Assembly: GCA_012927625.1 (NCBI GenBank)
Contig: JABBOV010000008.1
Span: 62,001 to 126,000 of the forward strand
Source: Glaciimonas sp.
Lineage (GTDB): Bacteria > Pseudomonadota > Gammaproteobacteria > Burkholderiales > Burkholderiaceae_D
Length of the DNA: 64,000 nucleotides
Reading direction: 5' to 3'
How positions within the stretch are numbered: position 1 is the first letter of the stretch; each line of letters begins with the position of its first letter. Below, one piece after another: positions 56,127-64,000 of this stretch. A program made the position numbers and the translations under genes. The notes below the pieces were generated by a model. The model ran no database searches and was not told the DNA's origin. It saw only the letters and a program-made list of their open reading frames with translations.

Positions 56127-57176
56127 TCAATCCTGGCGCACCAGCATCAGCCCGGCGCGCAGCCCGACTCTGACATCGGGATTGGGAAAAATGATGTATT
56201 CCTGCGCCTGCTGCACCCGGTACACCGACTCGCCATCGCTGGCGATAATCTCCCCTTGCTGCATCGGCGTGAAATTGTGCGTGTTGCGATCGCATCCCAT
56301 GCGAAAGTCGGCGCTGCGCTTGATGATTTCCTGCGCCACCTTGAACCTGCACGGCAAGCGAACCGCAGCCGATGCGCTCAAGACGAGTGGATCGGCACGT
56401 AACAGCGCCGCCAGCGCCGCTTGCGGCTGCGCCAGCAGGCTGGCGTCATTCTGGCCCAGCGCGCCGATCTGCCCCAGCTCGACCGTGGCGCTGACCGTCG
56501 CGCACTCGCGCGCGCTGAATGAACTATAGGTGTTGGCCGATTGGGGACTGAACACCTCGGCCTCGACACCGGCATGCGCCAGCCAGTGGGTTAGAGATAA
56601 CGACAAGGTTAAGGATAAAGCTTGCTTTCCCGCCTCGATAGTCGATTCCGGCACAATCGCGAAGGTCGGATAGTGCGAAGGCCGGATCGCGGTGTGCAAA
56701 TCCAAATGCCATTTCGGTGCGGCGGATCTGGCAAAAAATGCGGCGGTAGCATGCATGATGGCGTCCGCCCGCACAGTCTCAGCAACCGACTGCAAAGCAC
56801 CGCGCTTATCGCTAAACAGGCGGTTCAGATCGGCCTCGATAAAACGCCGCTGCTGCGCGATAGCGGCCGGATTGCCGACCACTATCATTAAATCCACCGC
56901 CAGTTGCTGCGGTGCTGCGGCCAGTTCGTCCAGCAAGTGAGCCAGCATCTCAATCGGCCCGGTTTCATCGCCGTGGATACCGACCGACAGCAACACCGAC
57001 ATCCGAGCGGCCGGCGCGCTGCTGGAAACAATTTGCAGCATGCCCTGCCCTGGCTGGTTGAGCGTAAAACCTGCTACAGAAAAAGCCTGCACGAGGCCGC
57101 TAAAATCCGCAGCCGCCAGTGCCCGTACCGAGTCGGAAATGGCGGTCGCAGTTGCTGTCAGTACAGTATTTTTCAT
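56127..57176 (-). CDS. astE: Succinylglutamate desuccinylase AstE
   Basis: The 349-residue product starts at 57176 after GGGAGAATCC. It has the zinc motifs SVGIHGDETGPIEM (H and E) and KWHLDLHTAI (H), and an Arg-rich DLNRLFSDKR segment, as in M14 aspartoacylase/AstE enzymes. It hydrolyses N-succinylglutamate in the arginine succinyltransferase pathway. The other ast genes are not in the window, so the function is less certain. A second, more distant family member lies at 62462. Confidence 0.85.
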   Translation of the reverse strand: MKNTVLTATATAISDSVRALAAADFSGLVQAFSVAGFTLNQPGQGMLQIVSSSAPAARMSVLLSVGIHGDETGPIEMLAHLLDELAAAPQQLAVDLMIVVGNPAAIAQQRRFIEADLNRLFSDKRGALQSVAETVRADAIMHATAAFFARSAAPKWHLDLHTAIRPSHYPTFAIVPESTIEAGKQALSLTLSLSLTHWLAHAGVEAEVFSPQSANTYSSFSARECATVSATVELGQIGALGQNDASLLAQPQAALAALLRADPLVLSASAAVRLPCRFKVAQEIIKRSADFRMGCDRNTHNFTPMQQGEIIASDGESVYRVQQAQEYIIFPNPDVRVGLRAGLMLVRQD

Positions 57177-57432
57177 GGATTCTCCCGGATGCAATCCGTC
57201 TAGTGTGCTCTAAGCCGTAGCTGGCGGCTTCCAGCCACGCGACATCAATTTATAGCAGTGCGGCAGTTACGCGCTGTGTTTTCAAGCAACAAACCAAGCC
57301 GGCATGAAGGAATGCGCCGAACGCCATAGAATAATGCGCTGGCAACGCCTATTTCTTGCTGGGCCACAAGTACGGCCGGACTCCATGCAGTTACAAAAAT
57401 ACACGCCAGAATACAAATAGGCCCACCAACAG

Positions 57433-58845
57433 ATGAATAGTCTCACCGTCAAAAACTACCTGCCTTGGGTTGTCGCCACCGCCTTGTTCATGGAGCAACT
57501 CGATTCCACCATCGTCAATACCGCAGTGCCGGCGATGGCGGCGAGCCTGCAAGTAACGCCGCTCAGTCTGAAAGCGGTGGTTACCAGTTATATCCTGGCC
57601 CTGGCGGTCTGCATTCCGATCAGCGGCTGGATGGCTGACCGGTTCGGTACCCGGCGGGTGTTCAGTACTGCGGTTGCGGTTTTCACGGCGTCCTCGATTC
57701 TGTGCGGCTTGGCGATCAATGTACCGATGCTGGTAGCCGCACGCATTCTGCAGGGCATCGGCGCGGCCATGATGATGCCGGTAGGACGGCTCGCAATTGT
57801 GCGCACCTTCCCCAAATCGCAACTACTCACGGCCATGAACTTTGTCGTAATACCAGCGCTGATCGGGCCGCTGCTTGGGCCCACGGTGGGCGGGCTGATT
57901 GTGCACTGGCTATCGTGGCGCGAAATTTTCTTTGTCAATGTGCCGGTCGGCCTGGTGGCGCAATTTCTGATCCACCGCTACATGCCGGATTATCGCAGTG
58001 AGACACCGAGCCCACTGGACTTGATCGGGCTAGTGTTGTTCGGCAGCGGCACCGCGCTGCTTTCCTGGCTGCTGGAAATATTCGGCGAACATACGATCGA
58101 TGTCACCTCGGCTGCCATTTTGCTGCTACTCGCCATCAGCCTGCTGGCTGCTTACGTCTGGCATGCGCGCCATATGCAGTATCCGCTACTGCGCCTGGGT
58201 CTGTTTCGGGTGCGCACCTTTCGAATCTCGGTGATGGGCGGCTTTATCACTCGTCTGGGCTTGGGCGGACTGCCTTTTCTGTTGCCGCTGTTATATCAAC
58301 TTGGTCTGGGTTTGCCGGCCTGGCAATCGGGCTTACTGATGATGCCGACTGCCGCTGCCGCAATGGGAATGAAACTGATCGCGACCAAGGTACTGGGGCG
58401 TTTCGGCTACCGTCAGGTGCTGATTGTGAATACCGTGATGATCGGGTTCACCATATGCCTGTTTTCGTTGGTCAATTCGCCCAGCCAGATTGCCCTGATC
58501 GTGCTGCTGGGGCTGGCCCAGGGCCTGTTCAATTCGCTGCAGTTTTCCAGCATAAATTCAATGGCGTATGCCGACATCGACAGCCCCGACTCCAGTATGG
58601 CCAGCACCATTGCCAGTTCGCTGCAACAGATGTCGATGAGCTTCGGGCTGGCCTGCGGTTCGCTGATCACCGGCTGGTATCTGGCGGGGTTGCCGCAGAC
58701 CGACCAGTCGGCCGTGACCCAGGCGCTGCATTACACGCTCCTGACTTTGGGTGGACTGACGGTGTTGTCATCTCTGACATTCTGGACGCTGCGACCTGAA
58801 GATGGCGAAAGCATCAGCAGAGCGCACTTGATCGAGGTCGAATAA
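57433..58845 (+). CDS. MFS drug exporter, DHA2 type (MdtD-like)
   Basis: The 470-residue protein has 12-14 predicted helices. TM1 reads ALFMEQLDSTIVNTAVPAMAAS, the loop motif GWMADRFGTRRVFST follows TM2, and TM5 carries LIGPLLGPTVGGLIVHWLSWREIFFVNVPVG. This is the pattern of proton-driven multidrug exporters. It is not linked to an adaptor gene, unlike the EmrB gene at 14101. Substrate unknown. The ribosome site is weak. Confidence 0.88.
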   Translation: MNSLTVKNYLPWVVATALFMEQLDSTIVNTAVPAMAASLQVTPLSLKAVVTSYILALAVCIPISGWMADRFGTRRVFSTAVAVFTASSILCGLAINVPMLVAARILQGIGAAMMMPVGRLAIVRTFPKSQLLTAMNFVVIPALIGPLLGPTVGGLIVHWLSWREIFFVNVPVGLVAQFLIHRYMPDYRSETPSPLDLIGLVLFGSGTALLSWLLEIFGEHTIDVTSAAILLLLAISLLAAYVWHARHMQYPLLRLGLFRVRTFRISVMGGFITRLGLGGLPFLLPLLYQLGLGLPAWQSGLLMMPTAAAAMGMKLIATKVLGRFGYRQVLIVNTVMIGFTICLFSLVNSPSQIALIVLLGLAQGLFNSLQFSSINSMAYADIDSPDSSMASTIASSLQQMSMSFGLACGSLITGWYLAGLPQTDQSAVTQALHYTLLTLGGLTVLSSLTFWTLRPEDGESISRAHLIEVE

Positions 58846-59016
58846 GATTGAAAAATTCTTGGACTGTACTTATGCCATTAAGCAAAGTTTTATCCAATTT
58901 ATCTTATTATTGTCATGGTTTCTGACAGCCTCGAATGAATGCAGTAATATGAGTTCGGTTTTTACACTGCCAAACACTAACATCCTATAGATTTTTAATA
59001 ACACTGGAGAAATCCC

Positions 59017-59328
59017 ATGACAACCCGTCGCGAATTTATTGTTCAACTTAGTTTGGGAAGCGCTGCATTGGTAGCAGGCTCGACTTCTGCCCTGGCACAA
59101 GGTGCTATGGTCGCCGAAACTGACGCCCAAGCCACCGCACTAGGCTACAAAGCAATTGCCACCACGGCAGACAAGAAAAAATATCCTAAGTATGCAGCCG
59201 GACAACAGTGCGGCACTTGCGCACTGTACCAAGGCAAGGCCGGCGATGTGAGCGGTGGCTGCCCGCTGTTCGCGGGCAAGAAAGTAGCTGCCAAAGGCTG
59301 GTGCAGTGCTTGGGCAAAGAAAGCCTAA
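59017..59328 (+). CDS. High-potential iron-sulfur protein (HiPIP)
   Basis: The 103-residue protein starts after GGAGAAATCCC with a twin-arginine-type signal (TTRREFIVQLSLGSAALVAGSTSALA). The mature part has the four-cysteine pattern CGTCALYQG, GGCPLF and GWCSAW, which binds a [4Fe-4S] cluster. HiPIPs carry electrons in the periplasm between bc1 and terminal acceptors. The Tat signal fits export of a folded cluster protein. Confidence 0.94.
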   Translation: MTTRREFIVQLSLGSAALVAGSTSALAQGAMVAETDAQATALGYKAIATTADKKKYPKYAAGQQCGTCALYQGKAGDVSGGCPLFAGKKVAAKGWCSAWAKKA

Positions 59329-59591
59329 GGCTTAACAATCTGCTGGGCAAGCCCGGATACTCTGACTTAGTCGGCACGAATCCGGGTTGTACCGTGAGGT
59401 ACTGTCCATCTGTAGGACAGCTTCTCTTTCCGCAATAGTTTCCCCGTCACCCTCGTCAACCTCGTCAATTTAAGCTGCCGCTAGCGTCAGGCGCTTGGTT
59501 CGGTCTTCCCCTCATACGTCCAGAAATCCCCAATTCATTGCAAGCAAGAGACGCCTGGTCAAGCCGACGTGACAGCTTGACCAGAACCTAA
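59329..59591. other. Intergenic region between HiPIP and ggt
   Basis: The region contains a hairpin with 10-bp arms, CTGGTCAAGC (59555-59564) and its complement (59575-59584), eight bases from the ggt stop. It lacks a clear T-run but may end ggt transcription. No gene is seen. Confidence 0.5.
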
Positions 59592-61361
59592 TCAATACCC
59601 GATTGCCCTACCTGCAGGACGACGCGTATCGTTCGCACCGTAGAAGAAACCTGGCCGCACTTTGCCCGACAGGCTTGCATCGTTGCCCGAGCTAGCTGCT
59701 TCGACACCGGCGGCGCCGGGCAGGCCGATCATGATCAATTCGGCTGCCCCCCAAGGAGTTTGTTCTTTCATCTTGTAACCCATGCCATCAAGCATCTTGA
59801 CTGTATCCGGCGACAAACCGCGCGTTTCGTAATACACCTCGTCGGGCAACCATTGATGGTGGATACGCGGCGCATCGACCGCTTCCTGCGGTGCCATGCC
59901 GTAGTCGATCACGTTCAAGGCTGTTTCAAGCGTGATGGTGATAATGCGCGATCCGCCAGGTGAGCCGAGCACCATAAAGGTCTTGCCGTCCTTGGTGACC
60001 AGAGTCGGCGACATCGACGATAACGGGCGCTTGCCGGGAGCAATGGAATTAGTCGCGCCCTGCACCAAACCGAACAAGTTTTGCACGCCAATCTTGGACG
60101 TGAAGTCGTCCATCTCATCGTTCAAGAAAAATCCAGTGCCCGGCACAATCACCACCGCGCCGAACAGACCGTTGATGGTGTAGGTCGTGGACACCGCGTT
60201 ACCAAGCTTGTCGACGATTGAGTAATGCGTGGTTTCAGGCTTTTCGTGCGGCGCCATGCCGGGCTGCACTTGGGCCGATGGCGTAGCTTGGTCGGTTGCA
60301 ATCTTGGCGCGAATCGATTCCGCATACGAGGTGCTCATCAGTCTATCCAGCGGATTTTTGACGAATGCAGGATCGCCCAGGAACGTATTGCGATCCATAT
60401 ACGCGTGACGCATCGCTTCGATCATGTAATGCACGGAGGAGGCGGAGTGAAAACCCATAGCTTTCATGTCATATCCTTCCAGCGTATTCAGGATTTGACA
60501 CATGGTGGCGCCACCGGAGCTTGGCGGTGGCGCGGACACAAACACATAGCCTCGATAATTGCACGACAACGGTGCGGTTTCGGTGATTTTGTAGTTGGCA
60601 AAATCGGCTGCGGTAATGATGCCACCGCCGGCTTTGGCTGCACGCTCCACTGCTTTCGGAATATTGCCTTTATAGAAGGCATCCGGCCCGTGGCGCGAAA
60701 TCGCCTGCAGTGTTTTTGCCAGATCTTTCTGGATCAGGCGTTCACCCGGCTGCAACCGTGAACCATCGGCGTGCAGGAAAATGCGGGCCGACTCTGGATC
60801 TTTCTTGAACCAGGCGGTTTTGGCGTCGAGAATATCGGTGTCGCCACGCGTCAGAATAAAGCCACTTTTCGCCAGCTTGATCGCTGGCCTCATGACTTGG
60901 GCGCGGGTCAGCTTGCCGTATTTGCTGTGCGCGCTATCGAGCCCAAGCACGGTACCCGGCACGCCAACAGCGAGATAACCGTAAAGACTGGCGTCCTTGA
61001 CGACGTTACCGGATGCGTCAAGATACATGTCTGCGCCCGATGCCGCCGGCGCTGTTTCGCGGAAATTGATGAAAGTATCGCGACCGTCGGCCAGATGGAT
61101 CGTCATAAAGCCGCCGCCGCCAATGTTGCCGCAACAGGGATTGACGACGGCTTGGGCATAACCGACCGCCACTGCCGCATCGATAGCATTACCACCCATC
61201 TTGAGGATATCGACCCCAACCTGCGAAGCCAGATGCTGCGAACTCACCACCATGCCGTTCTCTGCTTCGACTGCCGGACTGGATGCCGCTTGCGCTGTTC
61301 CTACGAAAGCCGGCAAAAGTGCCGTCACCAAAAAAATCTTCAACCCATTCGCTAGATACAT
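59592..61361 (-). CDS. ggt: Gamma-glutamyltransferase
   Basis: The 589-residue proenzyme has a signal peptide ending TAQA and the processing site before Thr377 in KPETTHYSIVD; Thr377 becomes the N-terminal nucleophile of the small subunit. Other motifs: MGGNAIDAAVAVGYAQAVVNP, GGGGFMTIH and LSSMSPTLV with GSPGGSRII near the C-terminus. It cleaves glutathione in the periplasm, giving glutamate and Cys-Gly. It is downstream of an amino acid ABC transporter cluster, which fits uptake of released amino acids. Confidence 0.94.
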   Translation of the reverse strand: MYLANGLKIFLVTALLPAFVGTAQAASSPAVEAENGMVVSSQHLASQVGVDILKMGGNAIDAAVAVGYAQAVVNPCCGNIGGGGFMTIHLADGRDTFINFRETAPAASGADMYLDASGNVVKDASLYGYLAVGVPGTVLGLDSAHSKYGKLTRAQVMRPAIKLAKSGFILTRGDTDILDAKTAWFKKDPESARIFLHADGSRLQPGERLIQKDLAKTLQAISRHGPDAFYKGNIPKAVERAAKAGGGIITAADFANYKITETAPLSCNYRGYVFVSAPPPSSGGATMCQILNTLEGYDMKAMGFHSASSVHYMIEAMRHAYMDRNTFLGDPAFVKNPLDRLMSTSYAESIRAKIATDQATPSAQVQPGMAPHEKPETTHYSIVDKLGNAVSTTYTINGLFGAVVIVPGTGFFLNDEMDDFTSKIGVQNLFGLVQGATNSIAPGKRPLSSMSPTLVTKDGKTFMVLGSPGGSRIITITLETALNVIDYGMAPQEAVDAPRIHHQWLPDEVYYETRGLSPDTVKMLDGMGYKMKEQTPWGAAELIMIGLPGAAGVEAASSGNDASLSGKVRPGFFYGANDTRRPAGRAIGY

Positions 61362-61550
61362 AAAATCTCCATTTATGAAAAAAGTTACCCCACTGGGACT
61401 GGCGGTACTGACGCATTAACTAAAGAAACGCAAAAATCAACCACAATAAATTGTTTCAATGAAAGATAGCCGTCTTACTTATCGTATGTCGCGATGATCG
61501 AAAAGGTTAAAGCCGCTTTACTATATTGCAAAATAAAATTACTTATTAAA

Positions 61551-62315
61551 TTACTTCAACGCGCCAGAAAGGAATTTTTGCAGTCGCGCGCTTTGCGGAT
61601 TGGATAACACGGTGCGTGGGTCGCCTTGTTCTTCGATCACGCCCTGATGCACGAAAATTACCTTGTTGGAGACACTGCGGGCAAACTCCATTTCGTGCGT
61701 GACCACCATCATGGTGCGGCCTTCCTTGGCCAGATTCTGCATCACGCGCAGCACTTCGACCACCAGTTCCGGGTCGAGCGCTGAGGTCGGCTCATCGAAC
61801 AGCATCACGTCCGGCTCCATCGCCAGTGCGCGGGCAATCGCCACTCGCTGCTGCTGACCGCCCGACAGGTGCGCCGGATAAGAATCCTCGCGCCCTTCGA
61901 CCCCGACCTTGTCCAGATAATGCCGCGCCCGTTCCATCGCCTGTTTTTTGGAGATTCCCAGCACGTACATCGGCGCTTCCATGATGTTTTCCAGCGCGGT
62001 CATGTGCGACCACAGGTTGAAATGCTGGAACACCATCGCCAGCTTGGAGCGCACCAGTTGCAATTGCCGCGCGTCTGGGCAATCAAGGTCGCCGCTTTTC
62101 TGGCGCACCAGCCTGAGTTCATTGCCGTTGACGATGATGCGGCCTTCGGTCGGCTTTTCCAACAGGTTTATGCAGCGCAAAAAAGTGCTTTTACCGGAGC
62201 CCGAGGCGCCGATAATGCTGATCACATCACCCTTGGATGCCTCGACCGAAATACCCTTGAGCACCTCGTTCTGGCCGTAACACTTGTGGAGATTCTCAAC
62301 AACCAACTGGGACAT
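61551..62315 (-). CDS. Basic amino acid ABC transporter ATPase (HisP/AotP-like)
   Basis: The 254-residue ATPase shows Walker [12 protein letters not shown]-loop [13 protein letters not shown], signature [15 protein letters not shown], Walker [16 protein letters not shown] and the H-loop VVTHEMEFA. It belongs to the polar amino acid family with the [12 protein letters not shown] insertion typical of HisP. It works with the permease at 63592 and presumably periplasmic-binding and second permease genes beyond the window. An AstE-like gene lies between ATPase and permease. Confidence 0.92.
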   Translation of the reverse strand: MSQLVVENLHKCYGQNEVLKGISVEASKGDVISIIGASGSGKSTFLRCINLLEKPTEGRIIVNGNELRLVRQKSGDLDCPDARQLQLVRSKLAMVFQHFNLWSHMTALENIMEAPMYVLGISKKQAMERARHYLDKVGVEGREDSYPAHLSGGQQQRVAIARALAMEPDVMLFDEPTSALDPELVVEVLRVMQNLAKEGRTMMVVTHEMEFARSVSNKVIFVHQGVIEEQGDPRTVLSNPQSARLQKFLSGALK

Positions 62316-62377
62316 TCTGGTTCCTAAACTGATGTTTAAAAATACTTAATCGTGTATTTTTACGAAAGCCAATAAAA

Positions 62378-62425
62378 TCATGCGGGAATGCTGGCATATT
62401 TTCATATACTCCCAATATTTACGCA
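62378..62425 (+). repeat. AT-rich intergenic repeat, ATACTCC family (copy 6)
   Basis: ATGCGGGAATGCTGGCATAT is followed by a T-rich tract and ATACTCCC (62406-62413), resembling the reverse complements of copies 2 and 5. It lies between the ATPase gene and the AstE-like gene. Confidence 0.45.
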
Positions 62426-62461
62426 TGTTCCTGAATGTGTATTAAGAATGTGTACGGAATA

Positions 62462-63592
62462 TCAGGGCCCGAGCAAACTACCCTCGCTGCGCTGACCAAG
62501 CTTGCCGGCAATCTTGGCCAGACCCATGCCCCGCGTGGCGTAGCGAAATATCACCCGCGAATACATCACGCCATCAATCGGACTGGTTACGGTGTGCGTG
62601 CGCCCGGTAAGCGGGTCGACGATATCGCAAATCACATCGCCAAATTGCAGCGCATCGCCCGGACGGGCAACATATGACATTACGCCCGACTCGGGAGCAT
62701 AAGCGGTCACCGAACCAGTCAACGGCGTCGGCGCACAAACTGCCGCCAGCGTAGCCAAAGCCGCGTCCGCAGTCCCGTCGGCAATCATGCCGCTACTACA
62801 CAAATAGCGGTAAATGCCCAGCGCATCGGCGCTGGCGAGTTGATGCGATACATCCTGCTCGCCGCGCAGTTCAACTGTGCTGGCAAAACAGGACTGCGGC
62901 ACCGGAAACTCCGCGCCAAAATGCTCGCGCAAGCGCAACCACGGCTTGAACAGCATTTCATCGAAACAGCCGCCGCCAATCGCGTCCGCAATCAGGATCA
63001 CGCGTGCGCCCAAGTGACGGCCGAGCAATTCCGCCTCAGCAACATGATCCAACGACGCGTAGATATGCAGCACAGCTTCACAATCGCAATGCAGATCCAG
63101 CACGATATCGGCGTCGTGCGCCATACGCATCAATGCGATGCGCATGCCATCGAGCGGGGTGCGGCACTCTACAGCATCCAGCAATTGCCGCATACCGGCA
63201 CGGATTAACCGCATGTTGTGCTGCGCATTGTCGCTTAGGGAATCTACCAGTAAGGTAATTAGTAGTTCCGACAAGTCGGGAAAACTGCGATTGAAGTTGG
63301 CCCCACTGGCGAAATCAAAGCGGCCCATCTGATCGTGCATGAAGGTTTGACCCAAGCCAATCGGATTCGCCACTGGCACCACCACTATTTCGCATTGCAG
63401 GCGACCTTCGGCTTCGGCCTGCTCCAGCATCGGGCGCAAATGGTGCAGCACTAGCATTCCGGGCAATTCATCGGCGTGCAGGCTGGCCTGCAGATACACT
63501 TTTTTAGCGCCCGTCTGTCCGTAATGGAAACTGGTCAGGCTGTATTGGCAATTAGCGCTACCGATAGGCAGCGGGTATTGTTCCATGCGCAT
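62462..63592 (-). CDS. AstE/aspartoacylase-like zinc hydrolase (M14 fold)
   Basis: The 376-residue protein overlaps the permease stop (TAATG) and starts after AGAGG. The zinc motifs are KVYLQASLHADELPGMLVL (H and E) and ADIVLDLHCDCEA (H), with ANFNRSFPDL. The C-terminal beta domain (about 280-370, GSVTAYAPESGVMSYVARPGDALQFGDVICDIVDP) is lipoyl-like, as in the AstE/ectoine-deacetylase subgroup. It probably cleaves an acyl-amino acid taken up by the transporter that surrounds it; the substrate is unknown. Confidence 0.82.
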   Translation of the reverse strand: MRMEQYPLPIGSANCQYSLTSFHYGQTGAKKVYLQASLHADELPGMLVLHHLRPMLEQAEAEGRLQCEIVVVPVANPIGLGQTFMHDQMGRFDFASGANFNRSFPDLSELLITLLVDSLSDNAQHNMRLIRAGMRQLLDAVECRTPLDGMRIALMRMAHDADIVLDLHCDCEAVLHIYASLDHVAEAELLGRHLGARVILIADAIGGGCFDEMLFKPWLRLREHFGAEFPVPQSCFASTVELRGEQDVSHQLASADALGIYRYLCSSGMIADGTADAALATLAAVCAPTPLTGSVTAYAPESGVMSYVARPGDALQFGDVICDIVDPLTGRTHTVTSPIDGVMYSRVIFRYATRGMGLAKIAGKLGQRSEGSLLGP

Positions 63593-64000
63593 TATTTAAC
63601 CTCTTGAGGACGTTGATACGCCAGGTAGCGCCATTCGGCATAACGGAAGCCGCGCACCAGGATATAGGTCAGCATCATGTACACCGCCGCGGCCACCATG
63701 AAGGCTTCGAACGGCAGGTAATAGGTCGAATAAATGCGGCTAGCGGCACCGGTCAAATCGAGCAACGTAATCGTGCTGACCAGCGATGTGGAGTGCAGCA
63801 TCATGATGACTTCATTCGAGTACGTCGGCAAACTGGTGCGCAGCGCAGCTGGCAAAATGATGCGGCGCAGATTAGTCCAATGGCTCATGCCATAAGCATT
63901 GGCGGCCTCGATTTCGCCATACGGCAGACTGCGTATTGCACCAGCGAAAATTTCAGTGGTGTAGCCGACGGTATTGATGGTCAATGCGGCAACCGCGCAA
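63592..64000 (-). CDS. Amino acid ABC transporter permease (HisM-like), cut by window end
   Basis: The visible C-terminal 135 residues belong to an ABC permease with the EAA loop YGEIEAANAYGMSHWTNLRRIILPAALRTSLP and two to three helices. HisM/AotM are the nearest families. The frame continues past the window end, so the start is not seen. It is the upstream gene of the transporter cluster and overlaps the hydrolase gene (TAATG). Confidence 0.92.
   Translation of the reverse strand, partial: CAVAALTINTVGYTTEIFAGAIRSLPYGEIEAANAYGMSHWTNLRRIILPAALRTSLPTYSNEVIMMLHSTSLVSTITLLDLTGAASRIYSTYYLPFEAFMVAAAVYMMLTYILVRGFRYAEWRYLAYQRPQEVK

Overview
The window is chromosomal DNA of a Gram-negative betaproteobacterium, most likely Burkholderiales and plausibly Oxalobacteraceae. 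The reasons are the gene orders tolB-pal-cpoB followed by tRNA-Lys, lptD-surA-pdxA-rsmA, nudJ-mnmA and amgK/murU, the three-subunit pntAA-pntAB-pntB, and the general style of the proteins. The family assignment is an inference, because no rRNA lies in the window.

Layout. 1-1664 is the 3' end of the tol-pal operon. 1758-2008 holds two tRNA-Lys genes (UUU, then CUU). The second is the insertion site of a genomic island of about 11.9 kb (1963-13873) bounded by a perfect 47-bp direct repeat of the tRNA 3' end. The island carries a dead tyrosine integrase, a two-component system, a PepSY protein, a coiled-coil secreted protein, a COG4705-type membrane protein and an RND tripartite efflux operon. 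14101-19039 is a marR-OMF-emrA-emrB multidrug efflux operon. 19218-26986 is housekeeping: srkA-like kinase, SEC-C protein, orn, M48 protease, pterin dehydratase, rsgA, argF, argG. 27338-28081 is a low-GC patch with an unknown membrane protein and a gene scrap. 28164-34303 is an aromatic catabolic cluster: IclR, LysR, VOC protein, aromatic acid transporter, fumarylacetoacetase, maleylacetoacetate isomerase. 34605-40213 is the lptD-surA-pdxA-rsmA operon. 40312-44850 holds amgK, murU, pepP and a ubiH-like gene. 45008-47910 is pnt. 48132-52171 holds nudJ, mnmA, gst and purB. 52307-59328 is a mixed region: a DUF2380 pseudogene, cytochrome b561, two YceI genes, an ATPase, astE, an MFS pump and a HiPIP. 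59592-64000 is a gamma-glutamyltransferase plus a basic amino acid ABC transporter cluster containing an AstE/aspartoacylase-like gene.

The most interesting system is the island. Beyond the att repeats, both ends carry the same triplet of CGGTA-type heptamers with identical 9- and 11-bp spacing, plus a matching fourth site; these look like integrase arm-binding sites. Inside, the PepSY promoter and the efflux promoter share a direct-repeat operator, ATTAGC-N5-RTTAGG, with the 11-bp period typical of PmrA/QseB-type response regulators. This suggests that the island's own two-component system controls both itself and the pump. The integrase is broken by an in-frame stop and a lost C-terminus, so the island is probably fixed unless helped in trans.

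Other signals include a family of long, near-perfect palindromes (41481, 44859, 48026), a family of AT-rich intergenic repeats sharing an ATACTCC core (six copies), a two-frameshift DUF2380 pseudogene whose second lesion is a 7-bp tandem duplication, and a homogentisate-type lower pathway with no adjacent hmgA but with a VOC protein in its place.
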